64,000 bases of DNA from Muribaculaceae bacterium Isolate-037 (Harlan). Its GTDB lineage: Bacteria > Bacteroidota > Bacteroidia > Bacteroidales > Muribaculaceae. The position numbers and the translations under genes were made by a program. The stretch lies in assembly GCA_003762615.1 (NCBI GenBank), contig RIAZ01000002.1:1-64000 (forward strand), given 5' to 3'. The notes under the pieces are model-generated. The model was not told the origin of the DNA and did not search any database. It saw only the letters and a program-made list of their open reading frames with translations. Positions 8,121-16,796 of the stretch are shown here, one piece after another (within the stretch, counting starts at the first letter, position 1; every line of letters starts with the position of its first letter).

Positions 8121-11100
8121 TTGAAACAGGACCAATTCATACAATTACTCAAGGAACGGGTGCTCGTGCTTGACGGAGCCATGGGCACCATGATACAGCG
8201 TTGCGGATTCTCGGAGGAGGATTTCCGTGGCAAGCGTTTCGCCGCTCACGGATGTAAGCTCTCCGGATGCAATGATATACTTTGCCTGACTCAAGGCGAC
8301 AGGATAAAGGATATTCACAAGGCATATCTTGATGCTGGCGCAGACATAATATCCACAAACTCTTTCAATGCAAACGACGTGTCGATGGCTGACTACGGTC
8401 TTCAGTCGTATGATGGGCTGATACGTGAGATCAACCGTAGGGCTGCCGAGTTGGCTGTGGAGGCGGCTTCGGAGTCCCCCTTGCGTAGCTGGGGAGGACG
8501 TGCCCTTGTGGCGGGTTCGATAGGACCGACTAACCGCACGGCGTCGATGAGTCCGGAGGTGGACGACCCTGCATATCGGAATGTAAGCTATGATGAGCTT
8601 TTCGATGCTTATTCCCGTCAGGTGGCGGGGTTGATAGAGGGTGGCGCGGATCTGCTTCTCTTTGAGACAGTGTTCGACACTCTCAACCTGAAAGCCGGTC
8701 TTGATGCCGCCGGGAGGATGATGGAGAGCATGGGACGCGATCTGCCGATAATGATTTCCGCTACCGTCTCCGACAGGTCGGGAAGAACTCTGTCAGGTCA
8801 GACTCTCGCCGCATTCGTCACTTCCGTGGCGGATTATACCCACGTGGTCAGCATGGGTCTGAACTGTAGCTTCGGTCCGTCGGATATTATACCGTATGTG
8901 AAGGAACTCGCATCGCTCACGTCGCATTTCATAAGCTCGCATCCCAATGCCGGGTTGCCGAATGCCATGGGTGAGTATGACGAGACTCCTGAAAAGTTTG
9001 CCGCCAGCATGGAGCGTATGCTCTCGTCCGGTATGCTTAACATAGCCGGAGGATGTTGCGGCACTACGCCTGCGCATATAGCGGCACTCGTGGAGAAACT
9101 CTCCGTCGCTGTCCCCCACAGGCAGACTCAGATAATGCCGGCACTCCGCATCTCTGGATTGGAGAGAGTGGAGGTGTTGCCGCAGAACAATTTCCTCAAC
9201 GTGGGGGAACGCTGCAACGTGGCGGGTTCGCGTAAGTTCTTGCGCCTTATTAAGGAGAAGAAATATGAGGAGGCGATGTCGATAGCCCTGCGTCAGGTGG
9301 AGGACGGTGCGATGGTGATAGACGTCAATATGGATGATGCCATGCTCGATGCGCGCGAGGAGATGGTGCATTTCCTGCGCTACATAGCATCCGATCCGGA
9401 TATTTCGAAAGTACCGGTGATGGTCGATTCCTCCGACTGGGATGTGGTGGAATCCGCCCTGAAGAATCTTCAGGGTAAAAGCATCGTCAATTCCATATCG
9501 CTCAAAGAGGGTGAGGAGCCGTTCGTTAAGAAAGGGCGTCGCATCCGTCAGCTCGGTGCAGCCGTGATTGTCATGGCTTTTGACGAGCAGGGTCAGGCAG
9601 ATACATACGAGCGGAAGATAGAGATATGCCGACGTGCTTACGCCCTTCTGATGGAGAGATGCGGCTTCGCGCCTGACGACATTATCTTCGACGTCAACAT
9701 AATGGCGGTAGCTACCGGAATCGAGGCTCATGACCGCTACGGCATCGACTTCATCGAGGCGGTCAGATGGATAAAGCAGAATCTCCCCGGGGCGCGCACG
9801 AGCGGCGGGGTGAGCAATCTTTCATTCTCATTCCGTGGCAAGAATGCGTTGCGTGAGGCGATGCACGCCGTTTTCCTGTATCATGCAATTGAGGCGGGTC
9901 TCGACATGGGAATCGTCAATCCGGCGTCTTCCGTCACATTCGAGGATGTGGAGCCTGGGTTGAGGTCATTGATAGAGGACGTGATACTCGCCCGACGCAA
10001 GGAGGCTCCGGCAGAGCTTGCCGATTATGCCGCCCATGAGAATGGGGGTGCGGCAGTGGCGGGAGACTCACATGAGCGCGACATGTCCCGTCCGGTAGCC
10101 GTGCGGCTGGAGAATGCCATAGTGAAGGGGAATCCTGAGTATCTGACGGAGGATCTTGACGAGGCTGTTGCCTCCGGATCTTCTGCCGTAGAGATAATAG
10201 AGGGTCCGCTGATGGATGGTATGAACCGTGTGGGTCAGCTTTTCGGCGAAGGTAAGATGTTTCTTCCGCAGGTAGTGAAGACTGCCCGCACAATGAAGAT
10301 GGCGGTCGACCATCTGAAACCGCTCATGGAGGCTGCCGCAGCAGATGCCTCCTCCACGAAGGCGGGGAAGGTGGTGTTTGCCACCGTGAAGGGCGACGTC
10401 CACGACATAGGGAAGAATATCGTCTCGATTGTGCTTGCCTGCAATAATTATGAGGTGATCGATCTTGGAGTGATGGTCCCGGCAGAGAAAATAGTTGAGA
10501 CAGCCTTGCGCGAACGTCCTGATCTTGTGTGCCTCTCCGGACTGATTACCCCGTCGCTTTCCGAGATGGTGAATGTGGCGCGGGCAATGGAGGAGGCTGG
10601 TCTCGACATACCGCTGCTCGTCGGTGGTGCCACCACGTCGCGCCTGCATACGGCATTGAAGATTTCTCCGGTCTATCATGCCCCGGTGGTGCACGTCACG
10701 GATGCAGCCCAGAATCCTATCGTAGCCTCTAAGTTGCTGAATCCTGAACAGAAGGGGGATTTCGTGACCACGCTTGAGAGGGAATATGAGGAGTTGAGAG
10801 AAGGGTATGGCAATAAGAGAGTGGAGATAGTTCCGCTTGCCGAGGCACGTCGTAATGGCATGAAGATTGATTGGGAAGGTTATCGTGCGCCTCAGCCTAC
10901 AGTAGGGTTGGGCAATGCGGTGGTTCTGGATACGGATCTCGGGGAGGTGGCGGAGCTCATCAACTGGAAGATGTTTTTCCATAGCTGGCGCATCTCCCCC
11001 GATAGCGATGAGGCGCAGCGTCTGCTTCGCGATGCCCGCGAATTGCTCAATTCCTTGATTGAGGATAAGAGATTCGATGGCAAGGCGGCAGTGACATTCT

Positions 11101-11723
11101 ATCCCGCATTTGCTGAAGGTGACGACGTGGAGATCGGTGGCGTGAGATTCCCCGTGCTGCGTCAGCAGCGCAAGGGATCAGACTATCTTTCATTGTCAGA
11201 TTTCATTGCGCCGCGCGGTGTGGCAGAAGATATAGCGGGAGTGTTTGTAGCCACAGCCGGCAATATGCTGGCTGAAGAGGCATCCCGCTTGAAAGATGAG
11301 GGCGACTCCTACGGCAGTCTGCTCCGTCAGTCGCTTGCCGACAGGATAGCGGAGGCTACGAGCGAATGGCTGCATTGCAAGGTGAGACGTAAGCTATGGG
11401 GATATTCACCCGACGAGAAATGCTCCCCCGCGGAGATGCTGCGCGGGGATTACGTGGGGATTCGTCCCGCCATGGGTTATCCGATGCTTCCTGACCAACT
11501 GCTGAATCATTCCTTGGCAAGCCTGCTTCCGATGGATAGTGTAGGAGTGCATCTCACCGAGAATGGGGCAATGATTCCGTCAGCTACCGTGAGCGGAATA
11601 TATATTTCCCATCCATCTTCACGTTATTTCATTGTGGGAGAACCGGGAGAGGATCAGCTTGCAGACTACGCACGCCGCCGCGGTATGGATTATGAAAGGG
11701 TGAGGGAGATATTAAGGATTTGA
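8121..11723 (+). CDS. metH: Cobalamin-dependent methionine synthase
   Basis: Transfers the methyl group of 5-methyl-THF to homocysteine via cobalamin. At 1200 aa it has the full domain set: homocysteine-binding barrel (about 1-325, zinc Cys in LNCSFGP and the GGCCGTTP pair), pterin-binding barrel (about 345-610, [10 protein letters not shown]), cobalamin cap and B12 domain with the DVHDIG motif at 759-764 (cobalt ligand H761), and the C-terminal reactivation domain (about 890-1200, with RPAMGYP). The frame opens with TTG (MKQDQF); no in-frame ATG lies close, and alignment with the family supports this start. The reactivation partner is not in the window. It follows metF by 62 bp. Confidence 0.97.
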   Translation: MKQDQFIQLLKERVLVLDGAMGTMIQRCGFSEEDFRGKRFAAHGCKLSGCNDILCLTQGDRIKDIHKAYLDAGADIISTNSFNANDVSMADYGLQSYDGLIREINRRAAELAVEAASESPLRSWGGRALVAGSIGPTNRTASMSPEVDDPAYRNVSYDELFDAYSRQVAGLIEGGADLLLFETVFDTLNLKAGLDAAGRMMESMGRDLPIMISATVSDRSGRTLSGQTLAAFVTSVADYTHVVSMGLNCSFGPSDIIPYVKELASLTSHFISSHPNAGLPNAMGEYDETPEKFAASMERMLSSGMLNIAGGCCGTTPAHIAALVEKLSVAVPHRQTQIMPALRISGLERVEVLPQNNFLNVGERCNVAGSRKFLRLIKEKKYEEAMSIALRQVEDGAMVIDVNMDDAMLDAREEMVHFLRYIASDPDISKVPVMVDSSDWDVVESALKNLQGKSIVNSISLKEGEEPFVKKGRRIRQLGAAVIVMAFDEQGQADTYERKIEICRRAYALLMERCGFAPDDIIFDVNIMAVATGIEAHDRYGIDFIEAVRWIKQNLPGARTSGGVSNLSFSFRGKNALREAMHAVFLYHAIEAGLDMGIVNPASSVTFEDVEPGLRSLIEDVILARRKEAPAELADYAAHENGGAAVAGDSHERDMSRPVAVRLENAIVKGNPEYLTEDLDEAVASGSSAVEIIEGPLMDGMNRVGQLFGEGKMFLPQVVKTARTMKMAVDHLKPLMEAAAADASSTKAGKVVFATVKGDVHDIGKNIVSIVLACNNYEVIDLGVMVPAEKIVETALRERPDLVCLSGLITPSLSEMVNVARAMEEAGLDIPLLVGGATTSRLHTALKISPVYHAPVVHVTDAAQNPIVASKLLNPEQKGDFVTTLEREYEELREGYGNKRVEIVPLAEARRNGMKIDWEGYRAPQPTVGLGNAVVLDTDLGEVAELINWKMFFHSWRISPDSDEAQRLLRDARELLNSLIEDKRFDGKAAVTFYPAFAEGDDVEIGGVRFPVLRQQRKGSDYLSLSDFIAPRGVAEDIAGVFVATAGNMLAEEASRLKDEGDSYGSLLRQSLADRIAEATSEWLHCKVRRKLWGYSPDEKCSPAEMLRGDYVGIRPAMGYPMLPDQLLNHSLASLLPMDSVGVHLTENGAMIPSATVSGIYISHPSSRYFIVGEPGEDQLADYARRRGMDYERVREILRI

Positions 11724-11755
11724 TCCCCAACGGAATGAAAATAAAGGAACGATAT

Positions 11756-12622
11756 ATGCAGACAAAAGACAGACAGATAAAGAAGATCGCCATACAGGGC
11801 GTTGCCGGTTGCTTCCATGATGCGGCGGCACGTCAGTTTTTCGACGGTCAGGAGGTGGAGACGATACCATGCGACTCTTTCCCCGATCTTTTCGAGAAAT
11901 TGGAGACGGATGCGTCGATGCTCGGCATCGTGGCGATAGAGAACACCATTGCCGGAAGCCTTCTCGCCAATCATGAATTGCTGCGCAAGAGCAACCATAC
12001 GATCATAGGGGAACATTCCGTGAGGATAAGCCATGTGCTCTGTGCCCTTCCCGGAGAGACAATCGAATCGATAAGCGAGGTAAATTCGCATCCGATGGCA
12101 CTTATGCAGTGTGAGCAATATCTACGCCGTCATCCCCACATGAGGATGGTGGAGAAATTTGACACCGCCGGAAGCGCAGAGGAGATAGCGCGAGAGAAAC
12201 TTGCCGGACATGCCGCAGTGTGTGGAGAGTTTGCCGCCAATCTTTATGGACTTAATATCCTGGAGAAGGGTATAGAGACCAACAAGCGCAACTTCACCCG
12301 TTTCCTTATCCTTGCCGACCCACTCCTTGCCGGCGAGCTGAAACCTCGTGAGGAGCAGCTCAACAAGTCGAGCGTGGTGTTCACGCTCCCTCATTCCCAC
12401 GGCGCACTCTCGAAAGTGCTGACAATCCTCTCTTTCTACGACGTCAACCTGACGAAGATACAGTCGCTCCCGGTAGTCGGGCGTGAATGGGAATATCGTT
12501 TCTACGTGGATCTCACCTTCTCATCCTACTTCCGCTATCGCCAGGCATTGCAGGCGGTGCGTCCGCTCACCAACGAGTTCCGCATCCTCGGGGAATATGA
12601 GGAGCGCGTAGGCATCAATTGA
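11756..12622 (+). CDS. pheA: Prephenate dehydratase
   Basis: Converts prephenate to phenylpyruvate in phenylalanine synthesis. The catalytic PDT domain starts at IAIQGVAGCFHDAAA and includes the NFTRF motif that carries the catalytic Thr-Arg-Phe; a C-terminal ACT domain (PHSHGALSKVLTILS onward) should bind phenylalanine for feedback inhibition. It has no fused chorismate mutase, which is instead fused to the DAHP synthase two genes on. The open frame runs back to a TTG at 11720 and an ATG at 11735. The ATG at 11756 is preferred, being preceded by AAAGGAA at a good distance and starting close to the conserved domain. Confidence 0.93.
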   Translation: MQTKDRQIKKIAIQGVAGCFHDAAARQFFDGQEVETIPCDSFPDLFEKLETDASMLGIVAIENTIAGSLLANHELLRKSNHTIIGEHSVRISHVLCALPGETIESISEVNSHPMALMQCEQYLRRHPHMRMVEKFDTAGSAEEIAREKLAGHAAVCGEFAANLYGLNILEKGIETNKRNFTRFLILADPLLAGELKPREEQLNKSSVVFTLPHSHGALSKVLTILSFYDVNLTKIQSLPVVGREWEYRFYVDLTFSSYFRYRQALQAVRPLTNEFRILGEYEERVGIN

Positions 12623-12653
12623 TTCCGATAAATCAACAATAACACAGGTAAAA

Positions 12654-13823
12654 ATGGAAAATAAAATATCACCCGCAGCAAGGGTGAACGAGATAAAGGA
12701 ATATTGGTTTGCAGGCAAGATGCGCGAAGTGGCACGCATGAATGCCGAAGGGCTCGACGTCGTTTCGCTCGGCGTGGGTGGTCCTGACCGTATGCCTGCA
12801 ATGGAGGTGGTGCAGACCCTTTGCGAGTCTGCCTCCAATCCCGCCAACCACACCTATCAGATAGCATCCGGACTCCCGGAATTGCGTCAGGCAATGAGCC
12901 GGTGGTATAAGCGTCATTACAACGTGGATCTTGACCCCGATTCAGAAGTGCTCCCGTTGATAGGATCAAAGGAGGGTGTGCTCCACGTGAGCCTTGCCTT
13001 CGTGAATCCGGGCGACAAGGTGCTCGTGCCCGATCCCGGCTACATGACCTATCGCGGTGTGAGCCGTATGCTTGGCGCGCAGGTGATAAGCTACGATCTT
13101 AAGGCTGACGAGGGGTGGATGCCCGATTTCGAGCAGCTGGAGAGGATCGCTTCCGAGGGTGGCGTGAAACTCATGTGGGTGAATTATCCCAATATGCCTA
13201 CGGGTGCTTGTGCAAGCATGGAGCTTTTCGAGAAACTGGTGGATTTCGGGCGGCGTCATGGCATTGTCATCGTGCATGACAACCCCTACAGTTTTGTGCT
13301 AAACGATAATCCACAGAGCCTTCTCTCGGTGGAGGGCGCGAAAGATATTGCCATAGAACTTAATTCTTTGAGCAAGAGCCATAATATGTCGGGTTGGCGT
13401 ATGGGTATGGTGGCGTCGAATGCGGAATTTGTAGGTTGGGTTAGGAAAATGAAATCCAATATCGATTCCGGTCAGTTCAAACCCGTCATGGAGGCGGCTA
13501 TCAAGGCTCTCGATATTGACGACAGCTGGTATAAGGAGCTTAATCAAGTATATGCCGGACGTCGCAAGGTGGCGGAGAAGATCATGACTGCACTCAGATG
13601 CACGTTTGATCCCGCACAGCGCGGACTGTTCCTATGGGGAAAATTGCCGGAGGGTGCGCCCGACAGTGCCACATTCACCGACCGTGTGCTTCATGAGGCA
13701 AGGGTATTCATCGTGCCCGGTTTTATCTTCGGAAAGAATGGCGAAGGCTATATCCGCATATCGCTCTGTGCCACTGAAGAGAAGATGGAGGAGGCTCTCA
13801 GGCGTGTGAAGGAATTGAAATGA
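12654..13823 (+). CDS. Class I/II aminotransferase, probable aromatic/aspartate type
   Basis: A PLP-dependent aminotransferase of 389 aa. Seen: YQIASGLPELRQAM (substrate-loop region), LPLIGSKEGVLH, MWVNYPNMPTGA (PLP-binding Asn), HDNPYSF, the Schiff-base Lys in LNSLSKSHNMSGWRMGM, and a C-terminal substrate Arg in GYIRISLCA. It lies between pheA and the DAHP synthase/chorismate mutase, so its likely job is the last step to Phe or Tyr from phenylpyruvate or hydroxyphenylpyruvate. This role is inferred from position; sequence alone cannot separate it from aspartate or LL-DAP-type aminotransferases. Confidence 0.87.
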   Translation: MENKISPAARVNEIKEYWFAGKMREVARMNAEGLDVVSLGVGGPDRMPAMEVVQTLCESASNPANHTYQIASGLPELRQAMSRWYKRHYNVDLDPDSEVLPLIGSKEGVLHVSLAFVNPGDKVLVPDPGYMTYRGVSRMLGAQVISYDLKADEGWMPDFEQLERIASEGGVKLMWVNYPNMPTGACASMELFEKLVDFGRRHGIVIVHDNPYSFVLNDNPQSLLSVEGAKDIAIELNSLSKSHNMSGWRMGMVASNAEFVGWVRKMKSNIDSGQFKPVMEAAIKALDIDDSWYKELNQVYAGRRKVAEKIMTALRCTFDPAQRGLFLWGKLPEGAPDSATFTDRVLHEARVFIVPGFIFGKNGEGYIRISLCATEEKMEEALRRVKELK

Positions 13824-13848
13824 ATGAAATGAAAAAAACTATATAATT

Positions 13849-14928
13849 ATGAATTTTGAAGATTTAAAACCGATTGTGGAGGGTCTGGATCCCTCAAAGC
13901 CGCTTGTGATGGCAGGTCCTTGCAGTGCGGAGACAGAGGAGCAGACTCTCTCTACTGCACGCCAGCTTGCTATGGGCGGCATAAAGATTTTCCGTGCCGG
14001 AATCTGGAAACCACGCACCAAACCGGGTGGTTTCGAGGGTATAGGCAAGGAGGGTCTTGCGTGGCTCCAGAGAGTGAGGGAGGAGACAGGTATGCTTGTC
14101 GCTACAGAGGTGGCTATGCGTGCTCATGTGCTTGACGCTCTTGAGGCAGGCGTGGATATTCTGTGGGTGGGTGCGCGCACTTCCGCTAACCCGTTTGCCG
14201 TGCAGGAGATTGCCGACACTCTCAAGGAGGCAGGTGCAACCGACGTGGCTGTGCTGGTGAAGAATCCGGTGAACCCCGACCTTGAACTTTGGATCGGTGC
14301 CCTCGAACGTCTCTACAATGCCGGCATACGTCGTCTCGGTGCCATACATCGCGGTTTCTCTTTCTACGGTAAGAGCATCTACCGCAACCCGCCGCAGTGG
14401 CACATACCTATCGAGCTTCACCGCCGCATTCCGCATCTCCCAATCGTCATTGACCCCAGCCACATGGGTGGTAAGCGTGAATTGATCTCTTCTCTGTCGC
14501 AGCAGGCTCTCGACATGAAGTTTGCCGGACTTATGATAGAGAGCCATTGTTCACCCGATGATGCGTGGAGCGACAAGAATCAGCAGGTCACTCCCGAAGT
14601 GCTCAAAGTGATACTCGGCTCGTTGGTACACCGCAACACCGTGCAGGAGACCGAAAGCCTTCAGAATCTACGTGATAAGATCGACCGTATCGATACCGAA
14701 CTTGTTGAGATGTACAAGAAGAGAATGGACATCGCGCGTGAGATCGGTAAATATAAGAAGGAACACTCAATGCCGGTAGTGCAGGAGACCCGTTACAACG
14801 ACCTGATCAAGAGTCGCGTGGCAGCAGCCGTGGAGATGGGTATGTCGGCAGACTTCATGAAGACCATCCTTCAGGCAATCCACGAGGAGTCAGTACGTCA
14901 GCAGATAGAGGTGCTTAACCAGAACTGA
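13849..14928 (+). CDS. Bifunctional DAHP synthase / chorismate mutase
   Basis: An N-terminal KDO8P-like DAHP synthase domain (about 15-255: MAGPCSAETEEQ, KPRTKPGGFEG, TEVAMRAH, VLVKNPVNPD, AIHRGFSFYGKS, VIDPSHMGGKR with metal ligands) is fused to an AroQ-type chorismate mutase (about 270-355: LRDKIDRIDTELVEMY and QETRYNDLIKSR). It catalyses the first shikimate step and the branch step to prephenate, which feeds pheA two genes upstream. Such fusions are commonly feedback-controlled through the mutase domain. The tyrA (prephenate dehydrogenase) often next in Bacteroidales is absent here; a terminator follows 46 bp on. Confidence 0.94.
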   Translation: MNFEDLKPIVEGLDPSKPLVMAGPCSAETEEQTLSTARQLAMGGIKIFRAGIWKPRTKPGGFEGIGKEGLAWLQRVREETGMLVATEVAMRAHVLDALEAGVDILWVGARTSANPFAVQEIADTLKEAGATDVAVLVKNPVNPDLELWIGALERLYNAGIRRLGAIHRGFSFYGKSIYRNPPQWHIPIELHRRIPHLPIVIDPSHMGGKRELISSLSQQALDMKFAGLMIESHCSPDDAWSDKNQQVTPEVLKVILGSLVHRNTVQETESLQNLRDKIDRIDTELVEMYKKRMDIAREIGKYKKEHSMPVVQETRYNDLIKSRVAAAVEMGMSADFMKTILQAIHEESVRQQIEVLNQN

Positions 14929-14974
14929 CGGGATACCACCTCTCCGTTCAAAGTCAAAATATTGGTTCAAGGCA

Positions 14975-15012
14975 AGCCGATGATTGCGCTAAGCGTAGTC
15001 ATCGGCTATTTT
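14975..15012 (+). terminator. Terminator closing the met/aro gene run
   Basis: AGCCGATGA (14975-14983) pairs with TCATCGGCT (14999-15007), followed by ATTTTT. Confidence 0.85.
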
Positions 15013-15092
15013 TATGAAAATTCTCAAAGATGAAAAACAATCCAACAGAAAAGAAAAAATGTCTAAAAATAGGATTTAATTAAAAAAAATAT

Positions 15093-15480
15093 TAAATTTG
15101 CATCGTGATACAACAAATGGCAATATAATAGAAAGTGGATTTGCTCCAAAACAATCCACATACCAAAGTAATGTGACGTATTCATGAACAGCAAAGTTTA
15201 ATTGGTTTTGATGCCTGGCAATCCGTGAGGACGCAAGGCAAGGTGGAACGTTGATTCGATCCGCCTACAAGAAGACTCTAAAAAAGTCTTTCTCTTTCAT
15301 AATGATCAATTTTTGGTTTAACATGCCTGACACTCCGTGAGGAGCGAAAGGCTTGTGTGGATAGTTGATTCATTATGTGCGTCATGCTCCGAAAGGAAGC
15401 TCGACGAGGTGGAATGTTGACTCGATCCGCCTGCATTTTCCAAAGAGAAAATTCGGCAATAATGCAAAACAACCAATAAA
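15093..15480 (+). ncRNA. Putative structured leader or small RNA with three related hairpin units
   Basis: A -7 box TAAATTTG (15093-15100) is followed by TGCATCGTGA, a start region shared with the tRNA-Thr promoter at 54 kb. Downstream come a GTGGATT/AATCCAC hairpin (about 15135-15159) and three units. Unit 1 (about 15198-15268) and unit 2 (about 15306-15376) have GCCT/AGGC outer arms and a UCC-GUGA-GGA GNRA loop. Unit 3 (15379-15431) has CGUC/GACG arms and a UCC-GAAA-GGA loop. Units 1 and 3 end in a second GGTGGA/TCCGCC stem. Arm changes that keep pairing argue for RNA structure. The stretch ends 10 bp before a secreted-protein gene, so it may be its 5' leader or a separate RNA. I cannot place it in a named family. 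Confidence 0.5.
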
Positions 15481-15489
15481 CTATCAGAA

Positions 15490-16110
15490 ATGAAAAAGTT
15501 ATTACTGTTATTATGCGTATTTCTTTCGACAGCAGTTCGCGCACAAGAGTTTTATGAACCCTCAGACCTTGATGTCATGTGGCGTGTATGGGATGATGAG
15601 TGGACATTCAACTGGCTCATTGAGAACGGGAATAAAGTAGACGTGTCGGTCAATCCAGCACCCCGTTATTCACACTCTTCGGTTGTGGCACCAACAGAAG
15701 TATGTCTTAGTTTTGTAAAAAACAACAAATTCCTATGCCTTACCTTTTCTAAGTCAGAGGGTATCCGAATGTTCACAGAGAATCAGGTATATACCCTTGC
15801 CAACCATTTCTCTTCTATAAGCAGTTTAGTTCAGCAATATTGGTTCAATATTGACTTTGACCGCATTGTCTTCAACGAGGTGTTGGGATGGCTACTTATA
15901 CCATGCGGATATTATGGATACACCGGTTACAATGCCATTGCAATCAATTTTGCAGACATGAGCGCAGTAAATGAAGTCAAATACTTACCGTCAGATGGAG
16001 ATGTGGAATACTACAATCTTCAGGGTATGAAAATAGATGAAGAAAATGCAAAAGGTCAGATATTGATAAGAAAAGAGGGTGCAAAATCAACAAAGATAAT
16101 GAGAAGGTAA
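15490..16110 (+). CDS. Secreted protein of unknown function
   Basis: A 206-aa protein with a clear signal peptide (MKKLLLLLCVFLSTAVRAQ). The middle is rich in aromatic residues and shows no recognised domain. The last ~35 residues (VEYYNLQGMKIDEENAKGQ to the KSTKIMRR end) resemble the short C-terminal beta segment common on secreted Bacteroidales proteins, with the pattern YNLQGMKV...KGIYI...KVIK. It stands alone after the structured leader. Its short length suggests either a small surface protein or a cut-down member of a larger family. Confidence 0.7.
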   Translation: MKKLLLLLCVFLSTAVRAQEFYEPSDLDVMWRVWDDEWTFNWLIENGNKVDVSVNPAPRYSHSSVVAPTEVCLSFVKNNKFLCLTFSKSEGIRMFTENQVYTLANHFSSISSLVQQYWFNIDFDRIVFNEVLGWLLIPCGYYGYTGYNAIAINFADMSAVNEVKYLPSDGDVEYYNLQGMKIDEENAKGQILIRKEGAKSTKIMRR

Positions 16111-16128
16111 TTATCTTGTCCGGAATAA

Positions 16129-16198
16129 CGTTTCAGGTGTTTCATGCGTTTCATCTGTTTCATCTGTTTCAAGAGAAACGCATGAAACACCTGAAACG
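16129..16198. repeat. Perfect 24-bp inverted repeat built of 9-bp units
   Basis: Left arm 16129-16152 and right arm 16175-16198 are exact reverse complements around a 22-nt loop. Both arms and the loop consist of 9-bp units starting TTTCA or GAAAC. It lies just after the secreted-protein stop and exactly at the broken 5' edge of an AAA_4-type gene remnant. Similar elements occur at 24763-24830 and 52460-52540. Confidence 0.85.
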
Positions 16199-16678
16199 GA
16201 TCGGGATGATTACCGGGGCCTTGGATCCGGCATACTTCGTTCACTGCAAGATGGAGCCAAACTCAGTTTCAAGAATGATGAGGAGGGTAAGCAATTCACC
16301 GCAATCCTTTATCGTCCGAATCATGAAAAACTTGATACGATGAACCAGAAAAGAGCAACCGAACAGAAAACGGATGAATTGAACCAGAAAATGAACCAGA
16401 AAATTGATGAATTGACCCAGAAAACTACCCATAAAAGCACAACCGAACAGAAAACCGAACAGAAAACCGGCAGCGACCAGAAAACTGTGGGCGATCAGAA
16501 AATCTTAATGCTAAAATTAATCAAAGGCAATCCATTTATCAACAGAGATGAATTAGGTAAAAAATTCGGTATTCACCATAGTAGTGTTCAACGTCGTCTT
16601 GAATCACTGATGAAAGATGGTCTTATCCGTCGTGTTGGTCCGGATAAGGGTGGACGTTGGGAGGTAATAAATAATTGA
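16199..16678 (+). pseudogene. C-terminal remnant of a divergent-AAA (AlbA_2/AAA_4) HTH protein
   Basis: In frame from 16202 the translation reads YRGLGSGILRSLQDGA, then LSFKNDEEGKQFTAILYRP. This matches the end of the AAA_4 domain of RecG-like putative regulators. It continues into a Gln/Lys/Thr-rich linker of repeated NQK or EQK units and a winged-helix HTH (INRDELGKKFGIHHSSVQRR). The N-terminal AlbA_2 domain and most of AAA_4 are missing, and the break coincides with the inverted repeat at 16129-16198. A 112-aa peptide could still start at the ATG at 16340. The 3' end runs into what looks like a decayed CRISPR repeat. Confidence 0.7.
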
Positions 16679-16724
16679 GTATTTCAAACATAACATCCGG
16701 ATAATCCATGCAATCCTTCTGCAT

Positions 16725-16796
16725 GTTTAGATTTACTTTATTATTATTGCATAGTTAAGAACAATGTGCATGATGTCACAACATGATGTGCATAAT
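16725..16796 (+). CRISPR. Decayed repeat and spacer at the distal end of the II-C array
   Basis: 16725-16765 aligns with the II-C repeat (GTTTAGATTTACTT, TTATTATTATTGCA, then AACAAT) with about 6 nt lost from the T run and several changes. It is followed by a spacer-sized 31-nt segment (16766-16796) before the next, less decayed repeat. A still weaker repeat end (TTTCAAACATAAC, ending 16694) lies 30 nt further left. Confidence 0.6.

Noticed and set aside
8793..9731. 312-aa frame antisense to metH
   Set aside because: Shadow of a strongly conserved gene; His/Arg-rich composition is typical of antisense frames.
10068..10982. 304-aa frame antisense to metH
   Set aside because: Same reason; overlaps the B12-binding domain of metH.
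15215..15240. Hammerhead-ribozyme-like stretch (TCCGTGAGGAC)
   Set aside because: The stem II/loop looks like the classic hammerhead, but the required CUGAUGA core is not present in any of the three units.
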